Shown in pieces: positions 9,001 through 16,911 of a stretch of 64,000 nt of DNA. This stretch comes from Lacibacter sediminis (GTDB lineage Bacteria > Bacteroidota > Bacteroidia > Chitinophagales > Chitinophagaceae). Where the stretch lies: the NCBI RefSeq assembly GCF_014168535.1, contig NZ_CP060007.1, positions 2,728,001 to 2,792,000 of the forward strand, written 5' to 3'. How positions within the stretch are numbered: position 1 is the stretch's first letter; each line of letters starts with the position of its first letter. A program made the position numbers and the translations under genes. The notes below the pieces were generated by a model. It saw only the letters and a list, made by a program, of their open reading frames with translations. It had not been told where the DNA came from and did no database searches.

Positions 9001-9781
9001 ATTCTTTCGTTGCGAGGTAATTATAATCGGCGATCAGTTGTTGCAAAAACATATCCACTTCCATATCTGTTTCAATCTGGAGAACGGTTTTAATTCGTCC
9101 TGCAATACGATGAGCTGTTTCAAAGTTGTTGCGCTTATATGTATCGTTCAACACTGTTTTGATTGTGTTAATATCACGATCGCTCAATTTCAATACCTGC
9201 GGGAATTTCACTGCATAATCTTTCTGTGTAATTTCCATGAACACCGTATCATGTATCGAACTTTTAATACGGGTGCTCACAATAGCTGTATTCGCCGCAA
9301 GATCACCTAAGCGTTGGTTATTAGCGGTAACAGCAATAATGATGATGACAATAACACCAAACATTCCCACAAAGATCAATTGCAACAGGATCCAGAAACC
9401 GGGATAGACAAACGAAAACACAAGTGGCCATTCCCATACACGAAAGAACCAGCGTAACAGGTATTGACTGATGGTAGGATCGCCGCCATCCAAACTCATC
9501 ACACGAATACCCATGGCCATTTTTCCAAGGCTCTGTCCGTGAAACAGAATTTCAAATACCGGATGATAGAGCAGGAGCGGAACCGATATCGCAAGAATAT
9601 CTACACCGGTTGCAAAACTTCCTTCCAGCCGCACACCATCGTACAACACAAAACGCATAAACATGGCATAAGCCACCATGATCATCAAATCAAGAAAATA
9701 AGCCAGTAACCGCTTGAAGAAAGGAGCAATTTCAAATTCAAGTGAAATATTAAAGGGCGTGCTGATCTGTACGTTTGACAT
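8999..9781 (-). CDS. RDD family membrane protein
   Basis: A 260-residue inner-membrane protein. The RDD domain covers about residues 22-170: FFKRLLAYFLDLMIM at the start of the first membrane segment, and GQSLGKMAMGIRVMSLDG at about 85-102, a clear RDD signature. After a third membrane segment a soluble tail of about 90 residues is rich in charged and aliphatic residues. It is divergent from the SpoIIM-like gene (93 bp apart). RDD and SpoIIM-like genes commonly sit together next to MoxR/DUF58 genes, so it probably belongs to that module. Confidence 0.85.
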   Translation of the reverse strand: MSNVQISTPFNISLEFEIAPFFKRLLAYFLDLMIMVAYAMFMRFVLYDGVRLEGSFATGVDILAISVPLLLYHPVFEILFHGQSLGKMAMGIRVMSLDGGDPTISQYLLRWFFRVWEWPLVFSFVYPGFWILLQLIFVGMFGVIVIIIIAVTANNQRLGDLAANTAIVSTRIKSSIHDTVFMEITQKDYAVKFPQVLKLSDRDINTIKTVLNDTYKRNNFETAHRIAGRIKTVLQIETDMEVDMFLQQLIADYNYLATKE

Positions 9782-9874
9782 GCGGTTATTTCTGGTTGTA
9801 AATTAAAGGAATAATTTCTTCCACAGATGACTGTAATTAAAAATTACTTGGTATTTTCAATTTTCTGACTCACT

Positions 9875-10882
9875 ATGAGAGAAGCACTTTTTATCAAGAA
9901 GAATGCGCAGAAATGGAATGAATACCAATATCTGCAAACCGAAGACCCTGATCAGATGGCAGACCGTTTCATTACCCTGCTGGATGACTTGAGTTATGCG
10001 AAGACATTTTACCCTCATAGTAAGGTTACACGTTGGATCAACAGCCTCGCTGTAAGTATTTATCAAACCATTTATCAAAACAGGAAACAACGGTTTTCAC
10101 GTCTAATCACATTCTGGCAATATGAATTGCCTTTGATGTTCCGTAAACATCACCGGATGTTTTTGTATACCTTCTTATTTTTTGTATTGCTGTTTGCAAT
10201 GGGTGTGCTCTCGTCCATGAAAGATGATCAGTTTGTAAAAGGTGTGTTAGGAGAAGATTATGTTGCAATGACGGAAGAGAATATTGAGAAAGGTGATCCG
10301 TTTGGTGTATACAGCAGTGAAAGCAGGTTTGCAATGTGGGTGCTTATTGCATATAACAACATCAAAGTTGGTTTCCTGATGGTGGCAGGAGGAATTTTGT
10401 TTGGTATCGGCACCTTATATGTTTTCTTTACAAACGGCATCATGATCGGCAGCTTTCAATACATGTTTTTTGCAAAAGGATTAGGCTGGCAAAGTGTGTT
10501 GGTGATCTGGATACATGGCACTCTTGAAATAGCAGGAATGATCATTGAAGCATGTGCAGGTTTTGTATTGGCAAGAAGTATTTTATTTCCCGGCACATTT
10601 ACAAGATGGGTTTCGTTCAAACGTGGCGTGAAAGATGCCATGAAGATCTGCGTAAGTCTTATTCCCATTACAATACTTGCCGCTTTTCTTGAAAGTTATA
10701 TCACACGACTCAGCTCAAATGCATTTGACAAAACCACCAATACATCATTACCGGTTCCAATCAGCATCAGTATACTGGCTGTATCCTTTTTGTTTATTCT
10801 CTGGTACTTTGTGATCTATCCTATACGTTTAGAAAAAAGAATAAAAACCGATCCTGCATTTGCAGAAAAAATCCTTGCATGA
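9875..10882 (+). CDS. Stage II sporulation protein M (SpoIIM)-like membrane protein
   Basis: A 335-residue integral membrane protein of the SpoIIM/DUF95 family. It has a soluble N-terminal region (1-95, starting MREALFIKKNAQKW) and then five or so membrane segments, with the family motif around NNIKVGFLMVAGGILFG and IWIHGTLEIAGMI. In spore formers SpoIIM acts in engulfment. Non-sporulating Bacteroidota keep only the module context and the role is unknown. Its stop overlaps the DUF4129 start by 4 bp (ATGA at 10879). Confidence 0.85.
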   Translation: MREALFIKKNAQKWNEYQYLQTEDPDQMADRFITLLDDLSYAKTFYPHSKVTRWINSLAVSIYQTIYQNRKQRFSRLITFWQYELPLMFRKHHRMFLYTFLFFVLLFAMGVLSSMKDDQFVKGVLGEDYVAMTEENIEKGDPFGVYSSESRFAMWVLIAYNNIKVGFLMVAGGILFGIGTLYVFFTNGIMIGSFQYMFFAKGLGWQSVLVIWIHGTLEIAGMIIEACAGFVLARSILFPGTFTRWVSFKRGVKDAMKICVSLIPITILAAFLESYITRLSSNAFDKTTNTSLPVPISISILAVSFLFILWYFVIYPIRLEKRIKTDPAFAEKILA

Positions 10883-11685
10883 CGAAACGCTTTCCTTATT
10901 TCCTGTTGTTAGTAATGCTGGTTACTTTTTTAAGTAACCCGGCAGAACTGTGTGCGCAGGTAACAGTGGACAGCAGTGTTCAGGTGATTGAGGAACCGGT
11001 TGTTGATACAACAGCAGTTTATGATGATGAATATGAGGAGGAGGAAGAAGTTGAAGTGTTCGATACTACTTTGCATCGTTCAATATGGGTTTATTCTTCT
11101 GACAGTGTTCGCTCATTCAGATCGCAGAAAGAGTTTGAGTACATGAAGGAACTCGACAGCCTGTTGAAAAAACGCCAGGAACTGCTGCTGCAAGAACAAA
11201 AGAAACAAAGAGGCAAACGGGTGGTGAATATTTTTCCGTTCATCGAAGTATTGTTGTGGACTCTTCTCATTGGTGCATTGTTATTTGTGCTCTATCGTGT
11301 TTTTCTTTCAGACCGTGGTTTGTTTGCATCTCCACTTCGAAACAAAAAATTATTGGTTGAAGAAGAAAAGTTTACGGATGATGTTTATCTCGATCAACAA
11401 TTACAACAGGCGATAAAAGAGGGCAACTACCGTTTGGGCATTCGTTTTCTCTACCTGCAATCGCTTAACAAACTTTCTGAAAGGGGCTGGTTACAGCTCT
11501 CGCCCGATAAAACAAACTATCAATACGTACGTGAACTGGCAAAGCCACAATTGAAAAATACATTTTCACGTATCACATTACATTATGAATATGCATGGTA
11601 TGGTGATTTTGTAATTGAGCAACATGTATTTGAACCGATAAAGAAGGAATTCGAACAGTTCCATCAAACCATTAAACAAAGTTGA
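10879..11685 (+). CDS. DUF4129 domain protein
   Basis: A 268-residue protein with a signal-like N-terminus, an acidic linker (DDEYEEEEEVEVFD near 50), one membrane segment at about 116-136, and a cytoplasmic DUF4129 domain. The domain contains AIKEGNYRLGIRFLYLQSLNKLSERGWL, typical of this family. It overlaps genes on both sides (ATGA with SpoIIM-like, TTGA with DUF4350), so it is translated as part of the operon. The function is unknown; in related clusters DUF4129 always accompanies MoxR ATPases. Confidence 0.8.
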   Translation: MTKRFPYFLLLVMLVTFLSNPAELCAQVTVDSSVQVIEEPVVDTTAVYDDEYEEEEEVEVFDTTLHRSIWVYSSDSVRSFRSQKEFEYMKELDSLLKKRQELLLQEQKKQRGKRVVNIFPFIEVLLWTLLIGALLFVLYRVFLSDRGLFASPLRNKKLLVEEEKFTDDVYLDQQLQQAIKEGNYRLGIRFLYLQSLNKLSERGWLQLSPDKTNYQYVRELAKPQLKNTFSRITLHYEYAWYGDFVIEQHVFEPIKKEFEQFHQTIKQS

Positions 11686-12929
11686 GTAACCGCTTACGAT
11701 ATTTTTTTTATGCCTGTTTCTTCAGCTTGCTTGTTGCTTGTGGAGGAAAGGATAATATAAAGCTGCCCGATATGCGGCACAGCTATTCAAAAAGCAGCAA
11801 GAAACCGTTTGGCACCTACACTGCGCACAGTATGTTTCGCAGTAAATACCGTTACTCACAGATCGAGATTCTCAACAAACCATTTTACGAGAACCTTGAG
11901 TACCCACTTGGCAGCAAACAAAGTTTGTATGCGGTGATCAGCAGAAGTGTTTACTTAAACGATAGAGACCGTGACGCCATTCTTGAATACGCAGCAAAAG
12001 GCAACCAGGTATTTATATCGGCTGAATATGTTGATGCACAGTTATTAGATACATTGGATCTTAATGTGCAGTATGTAGCCATGAACAGTCTGTTCCAGCA
12101 GGTTGATACTGCAGGACCCATGCGTCAAACTTCAGTAACAGTTCATCGGCAGGATTCAATGAAAGCTGCATCATATGGTTTCTTTTATTTACCATTTGAA
12201 GCACATTTTGTTCGTCCCGATGAAAGCAATGCGCTTGTACTTGGCACAAACGATGAAGGAAGTCCAAACTATATTTCTGTTGTGCATGGTAACGGTCGTT
12301 TTTTCTTTCATCTTAATCCGGAAGCATTCAGCAACTATTACCTGTTAAGCGGGCAGAATAAAAAATATGCAGAGGAAGTATTCAGTTACTTACCTGCTGA
12401 ACGGAAAACTGTTTATTGGGATGATTACTATCGCATTGGCCGGTCGCCCAATAAGAACTTTTCCTTATTCGACGTATTTCTTGAAAACCTTATTTTGAAA
12501 TGGGCATTGCTGATGTCTTTATTACTGTTGCTCCTGTATATTGCCTTTGCAAGCAAACGTAGGCAACGGGCAATACCCATAAAACCTGTTAACAGTAATG
12601 CAAGCATTTCGTTTGTAGAAACCATTGGCCGTCTTTACCTGCAGAAAAAAGACAATCAGAATATTGCACATAAGATGACCACGTACTTTCTTGAACATAT
12701 ACGAGCCAGGTATTATCTCAACACAGCGCACCTAAATGCAGAATTCTTTTCATCGCTTTCACGCAAGAGTGGGGTAGATGAAACGGAAGTAAAACAGTTT
12801 TTTCAATTCATTCAGCAGTTACAGGAAGAATCACACGAGGTTACGGATACAGAATTGCTGGAGTACAATAACCGTATGCAGCAATTCTTTACCAATAAGT
12901 ACGAAATACGAAGTACGAGATATGGGTAA
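11682..12929 (+). CDS. DUF4350 domain lipoprotein with C-terminal membrane segment
   Basis: A 415-residue protein. It begins with TTG 11682 sharing bases with the upstream stop (TTGA); no ATG fits, and the N-terminus directly gives a lipoprotein signal ending LLVACGG with Cys 20. A DUF4350 domain (about 45-220) resembles the GATase-like fold used by ABC-associated proteins. A second hydrophobic segment (about 272-292, LLMSLLLLLLYIAF) precedes a cytoplasmic tail. A lipid anchor plus a membrane segment would make a doubly anchored inner-membrane protein. The last residues (NKYEIRSTRYG) are encoded by a GTACG-type repeat (12897-12946). Confidence 0.75.
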   Translation: MSNRLRYFFYACFFSLLVACGGKDNIKLPDMRHSYSKSSKKPFGTYTAHSMFRSKYRYSQIEILNKPFYENLEYPLGSKQSLYAVISRSVYLNDRDRDAILEYAAKGNQVFISAEYVDAQLLDTLDLNVQYVAMNSLFQQVDTAGPMRQTSVTVHRQDSMKAASYGFFYLPFEAHFVRPDESNALVLGTNDEGSPNYISVVHGNGRFFFHLNPEAFSNYYLLSGQNKKYAEEVFSYLPAERKTVYWDDYYRIGRSPNKNFSLFDVFLENLILKWALLMSLLLLLLYIAFASKRRQRAIPIKPVNSNASISFVETIGRLYLQKKDNQNIAHKMTTYFLEHIRARYYLNTAHLNAEFFSSLSRKSGVDETEVKQFFQFIQQLQEESHEVTDTELLEYNNRMQQFFTNKYEIRSTRYG

Positions 12930-12946
12930 CGTACTTCTGACGTCGT
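12897..12946. repeat. GTACG-type inverted repeat running into the DUF4350 stop
   Basis: AAGTACGAAATACGAAGTACGA at the left is followed after the stop codon by CGTACTTCTGACGTCGTACC, an imperfect inverted copy. The left arm encodes the C-terminal residues of the DUF4350 protein. Related DNA lies at 58387-58485. Confidence 0.6.
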
Positions 12947-12994
12947 ACCTCTTACTTAAAATAATTTGAACAGACATAAAATATAAACGCATTC

Positions 12995-13972
12995 ATGGAA
13001 AATCAATTTTTTGAACAACGCACCGATCTTTCGCAACTCAACAATGCTATTGCTACTATTCGTGAAGCAGTGGGTAAAGTAATCGTAGGGCAGGAGCAAA
13101 TGCTGGAATTGATGATCGCCGGTATTCTTGCCGACGGACATATTCTTATTGAAGGTGTACCCGGTGTTGCAAAAACATTATCAGCGAAGCTGATGGCAAA
13201 ACTGATCGATGCGGATTTTTCACGCATTCAGTTTACACCCGATCTGATGCCGAGTGATGTGTTGGGTACGTCCGTTTTTAATCCGAAGGAAGCAAGCTTT
13301 CAATTCAAACAAGGCCCGTTGTTCAGCAATATAGTATTGATCGATGAAATCAACCGTGCCCCAGCAAAAACGCAGTCGGCTTTATTTGAAGTCATGGAAG
13401 AACGCCAGGTAACTGTTGATGGTACCACTTACCAGATGAGTGTGCCCTTTATGGTATTGGCTACGCAAAACCCGGTTGACCAGGAAGGAACTTATCGTTT
13501 ACCTGAAGCACAGCTTGATCGTTTCCTGTTTAAGATCGAAGTGGGGTATCCATCGCTTGAAGAAGAAGTTATCATTCTGAGTAATCAACACCAGGCGGAT
13601 AATCGTTTTCTGCTGAATGAGGTTACCAAAATATTATCAGCAAGTGACATTGCACAATACAGAGAAACAATCCGCAGCATTGTAGTAGAGCAGAAACTGC
13701 TTGAGTTTATTGCACGCATTGTACATGAAACACGCAATAATCCATCCTTGTTCCTTGGTGCATCGCCACGTGCTTCGTTAGCCATTGTGAAAGCATCAAA
13801 AGCATTTGCGGCTATGCGTGGGCGTGATTTTATTACACCGGAGGATATTATTGAAGTAACACCACATGTATTGCGTCACCGTATTATTCTTACACCTGAA
13901 AAAGAAATGGAAGGTATTACGGCTGATGAATTAGTTGACCGCATCATTAAATCATTGGAGGTACCACGCTAA
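12995..13972 (+). CDS. MoxR family AAA+ ATPase
   Basis: A 325-residue cytoplasmic AAA+ protein. Walker A GVPGVAKT is at 54-61, Walker B IVLIDEINRA at 113-122, sensor 1 around ATQNPVDQEGTYRLPEAQLDRF, and a C-terminal lid domain. MoxR ATPases act as chaperones that insert cofactors or activate partner proteins, often via a VWA or DUF58 partner. The DUF58 gene begins 1 nt after this stop, the classical pairing. Confidence 0.93.
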   Translation: MENQFFEQRTDLSQLNNAIATIREAVGKVIVGQEQMLELMIAGILADGHILIEGVPGVAKTLSAKLMAKLIDADFSRIQFTPDLMPSDVLGTSVFNPKEASFQFKQGPLFSNIVLIDEINRAPAKTQSALFEVMEERQVTVDGTTYQMSVPFMVLATQNPVDQEGTYRLPEAQLDRFLFKIEVGYPSLEEEVIILSNQHQADNRFLLNEVTKILSASDIAQYRETIRSIVVEQKLLEFIARIVHETRNNPSLFLGASPRASLAIVKASKAFAAMRGRDFITPEDIIEVTPHVLRHRIILTPEKEMEGITADELVDRIIKSLEVPR

Positions 13973-13973
13973 G

Positions 13974-15353
13974 ATGTTCTGGCTGTTTTTACTTTCAGGC
14001 GCAATTATTTACCTGCTTGCACACTTTGTGCTGAAGTCACTGTATTTCAGTGCACGCTTCTTTCAGTTGCTGGCAGTGAATATTGCATTATTCCTGCTTG
14101 CTTATTTTTTCCCTGAACTGGAAACGCCAGCAAAATTGTTTTGTCTTTTATTATCGATCGCATTGGCAGCCGATCTCTTTTTTCTTTTTGCAATCAATCG
14201 TAAACCGGTGATCGAACGTGATCTGCCTGAGCGTTTAAGTAATGGTGATAATAATCCTGTTCATATTCAATTGCAGAACCTTTATCCATTCCCTGTTAAA
14301 GCAGAAGTGATCGATGAATTACCCATGCAGTTTCAGCAACGGGATTTTTCAATGAAATTGAATTTAAAAGCAGGCGAGAGCCGGGAATTGAGCTATCAGC
14401 TTCGGCCAACTGAACGTGGAGAATATCATTTTGGGAAAGTACAGGTCTTTATAAGATCCCTGCTGGGTTTTGTTGAACGTAGATTTATTGGGGCAGAAGA
14501 TGTGATGGCGCCGGTGTATCCTTCCTTCATTCGTATGCGGCAATACCAGTTGCATGCAGAAGCCGCCCAAACAAAAGAAAGCGGCAACAGACGTTTGCGT
14601 AAGATCGGTCACAGCATGGAGTTTGAACAGGTAAAAGAATATGTGCAGGGCGATGATGTGCGCACACTCAACTGGAAAGCTACGGCACGCAAAGGGTCAT
14701 TGATGGTGAATTCTTATACTGATGAAAAAAGTCAACAGGTATATTGTGTGATCGATAAAGGTCGGCTGATGAAAATGCCCTTCAATGATTTAACCTTGTT
14801 GGATCATGCGGTGAATGCAAGCCTGGTGATGTGTAATGTGGCCTTACATCGGCAGGATAAATTTGGACTGATGACGTTCAGCAATAAGATGGGATCGGTT
14901 TTAGCTGCTGATCGTAAACCTGTCCAACTTGAAAAAGTATTGCAGCTGCTCTATAATCAACAAACAGCATTTCTTGAATCTGATTTTGAATTACTATACA
15001 CACGTGTGCGTGCAACTGTAAAGCAACGCAGCTTAATTATTCTCTTCACCAATTTCGAATCACTGGCAGGTATGCAGCGACAGATGCAATACCTGAAACG
15101 TATTGCCAAGTATCATTTACTGCTGGTGGTTTTCTTTGAAAATACAGAGTTGAAACAAGTGGCAGGACAGGAAGTAGGTGATATTGAAGATCTGTATGTA
15201 AAAACCATTGCCGGCAAATACATGCACGAAAAACAACTTATCGTGAAAGAATTGCAGAATTCAGGTATCTTAAGTATTCTCTCCGCACCGGAACATGTAA
15301 CGGTGAATACCATCAATAAATATATTGAGATAAAAACGAGACAGGCGATTTAG
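13974..15353 (+). CDS. DUF58 domain (VWA-like) membrane protein
   Basis: A 459-residue partner of the MoxR ATPase. Two membrane segments lie at the N-terminus (about 3-30 and 35-75), then a periplasm-side or cytoplasmic beta domain, then the DUF58 core with the signature QGDDVRTLNWKATARKGSLM near residue 225. The following region has a VWA-like fold (CVIDKGR, DHAVNASL). The start is ATG 13974, right after the MoxR stop; the in-frame codons upstream belong to moxR. Function by family: target or adaptor of MoxR. Confidence 0.88.
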   Translation: MFWLFLLSGAIIYLLAHFVLKSLYFSARFFQLLAVNIALFLLAYFFPELETPAKLFCLLLSIALAADLFFLFAINRKPVIERDLPERLSNGDNNPVHIQLQNLYPFPVKAEVIDELPMQFQQRDFSMKLNLKAGESRELSYQLRPTERGEYHFGKVQVFIRSLLGFVERRFIGAEDVMAPVYPSFIRMRQYQLHAEAAQTKESGNRRLRKIGHSMEFEQVKEYVQGDDVRTLNWKATARKGSLMVNSYTDEKSQQVYCVIDKGRLMKMPFNDLTLLDHAVNASLVMCNVALHRQDKFGLMTFSNKMGSVLAADRKPVQLEKVLQLLYNQQTAFLESDFELLYTRVRATVKQRSLIILFTNFESLAGMQRQMQYLKRIAKYHLLLVVFFENTELKQVAGQEVGDIEDLYVKTIAGKYMHEKQLIVKELQNSGILSILSAPEHVTVNTINKYIEIKTRQAI

Positions 15354-15397
15354 AGAAAAGCAAGGCACAAGGTTCAAGAAGCATGCTACTCGCCGGT

Positions 15398-15412
15398 ACG
15401 GTCGCAGACCGT
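15398..15412. repeat. Short GC palindrome ACGGTC-GCA-GACCGT
   Basis: A perfect 6-bp-arm palindrome in the spacer between two convergent genes, followed by CAGAC. The extended string CCGTCAGAC recurs in the hairpin at 47014-47041. There is no T tract, so termination is uncertain. Confidence 0.45.
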
Positions 15413-15427
15413 CAGACTTATAGCGAC

Positions 15428-16078
15428 TTACTCCTTCTCATAAATATTAAAGATCCGTTTTACTGCCGATACGATTGTTGTAGCAAGAATAGCTCCTGAA
15501 AATGCCAGGAAAATATCTTTCTGTGCATCCCAGATATCACCTTGAGTTCCTAAGTATGCATCGCCTTGTGCTTTAAAGAAAATATCAGCAACTGCCCATT
15601 CGATCAATTCATAAAAAGCACTGATGGATAAGGTGATCTCAATGGGTAAGATCCATGAAACAAGCTTTGGATATTTCAACCACTTCAAAAACATTTCACG
15701 CATGGGATACGCCAATAAAAAACCAAAGCTGAAGTGAACGATACGATCGTAGTTGTTTCGTTTTGCATCAAACACATCCTGCAGATAATAACCTAATGGA
15801 TTTTCGGCATAGGTATATTTGGAGCCATATACATGCAGGCACATATAAATACAAATCAACAGGTAAGTAAGATCGCTGAACTGAAAACGCTTAAATGTTA
15901 CGATAAGAAAAATAAGAAACAGAAAGGTCAACGTATTTTCAAGCATCCAGTTACTCATATCGGTTGTTCCCAAATAAGTATTAACCCACACAGCAGTGAA
16001 AACAGAAACAAATAGCCATAACCAGTAATTTTTTGTCAGTGGTGTTCTGCTGTTTGATATTGCAATTGTAAAAGCCAT
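15428..16078 (-). CDS. YjdF-like/DUF2238 inner-membrane protein
   Basis: A 217-residue polytopic membrane protein with about six hydrophobic segments. It carries the DUF2238 signature: NNYDRIVHFSFGFLLAYPMREMF at about 110-132 and the acidic ISAFYELIEW, then the KAQGDAYLGTQGDIWDAQKD loop before the last membrane segment. The family is of unknown function (E. coli YjdF). I place the start at ATG 16078; the open frame runs further up to 16183 but that part is not hydrophobically consistent with the family. Confidence 0.82.
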   Translation of the reverse strand: MAFTIAISNSRTPLTKNYWLWLFVSVFTAVWVNTYLGTTDMSNWMLENTLTFLFLIFLIVTFKRFQFSDLTYLLICIYMCLHVYGSKYTYAENPLGYYLQDVFDAKRNNYDRIVHFSFGFLLAYPMREMFLKWLKYPKLVSWILPIEITLSISAFYELIEWAVADIFFKAQGDAYLGTQGDIWDAQKDIFLAFSGAILATTIVSAVKRIFNIYEKE

Positions 16079-16183
16079 AACGCAAGTGAGATTTTGGTAT
16101 GATTTGTAAAAATATGATTTGAGTAATTGAAAACACAATAATAGTGGCTGTAACCGCAATATCACCACTTCAACTAAGTCCAT

Positions 16184-16191
16184 TACCTTTG
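16184..16191 (+). promoter_or_regulatory. -7-like box before truB
   Basis: TACCTTTG matches TAnnTTTG and ends 8 nt before ATG 16200. No convincing -33 TTTG lies at the right distance. Confidence 0.4.
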
Positions 16192-16199
16192 CCCACTAC

Positions 16200-16907
16200 A
16201 TGAAACAGGAAGAACCAACAATTTTCACAGAAGGACAGGTGATACTCGTTGATAAACCATTGGAATGGACATCACACGACGTGGTGGCAAAAGTGCGGAA
16301 TGCCATCAGAATAAAAAAAGTAGGTCATGCAGGTACGCTTGATCCATTGGCAACGGGATTACTCATCCTGTGCACCGGCAAGTTTACCAAACGCATCAAC
16401 GAATACCAGGCACGTGAAAAAGAATACACAGGCACTTTTACCATCGGCGCAGTTACTCCAACCTACGACCTGGAAAGTGAACCGGAACAATTGAAAGATT
16501 ACTCATTTGTTACACCTGAACTCATTCATGAAACAACAAAGCAATTCATTGGTGATATCATGCAGGTGCCGCCTACACACTCAGCTATCAAGCGTGATGG
16601 AAAGCCTGTTTATCTGTTAGCAAGAAAAGGAGTGGATGTGGTGTTGGAACCAAGACCATTGCACATTGCAGCATTCGAGATCACAAAAATTGAACTTCCT
16701 GTTTTGCATTTTCGTGTAGTGTGCTCAACAGGAACCTACATCCGGAGTCTTGCACATGATTATGGTAAGGCATTAGGTTGTGGCGCACATCTCAGCAGTT
16801 TACGCCGTACACGTATCGGTGAATTCACAACTGATGAAGCAAGAACATTACCTGAAACATTGGAATGGATAAAAGAAGTAAAAGCGGCAATGCCACCAAC
16901 TGAATAA
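16200..16907 (+). CDS. truB: tRNA pseudouridine(55) synthase
   Basis: Converts U55 of the T loop to pseudouridine. The 235-residue protein has the catalytic motif GHAGTLDPLATGLL with the nucleophile Asp48, the KEYTGTFTIG strand, PTHSAIKRDGKPVYLLAR and the late VVCSTGTYIRSLAHDYG. It is shorter than E. coli TruB because the C-terminal PUA-like extension is reduced, as usual in Bacteroidota. Its stop lies 4 bp from that of tamL on the other strand. Confidence 0.95.
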   Translation: MKQEEPTIFTEGQVILVDKPLEWTSHDVVAKVRNAIRIKKVGHAGTLDPLATGLLILCTGKFTKRINEYQAREKEYTGTFTIGAVTPTYDLESEPEQLKDYSFVTPELIHETTKQFIGDIMQVPPTHSAIKRDGKPVYLLARKGVDVVLEPRPLHIAAFEITKIELPVLHFRVVCSTGTYIRSLAHDYGKALGCGAHLSSLRRTRIGEFTTDEARTLPETLEWIKEVKAAMPPTE

Positions 16908-16911
16908 ACAG

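Noticed and set aside
16882..16897. Weak hairpin in the truB end as tamL terminator
   Set aside because: Only 5-6 pairs with wobble; mentioned as a possible third case but not listed as a feature.
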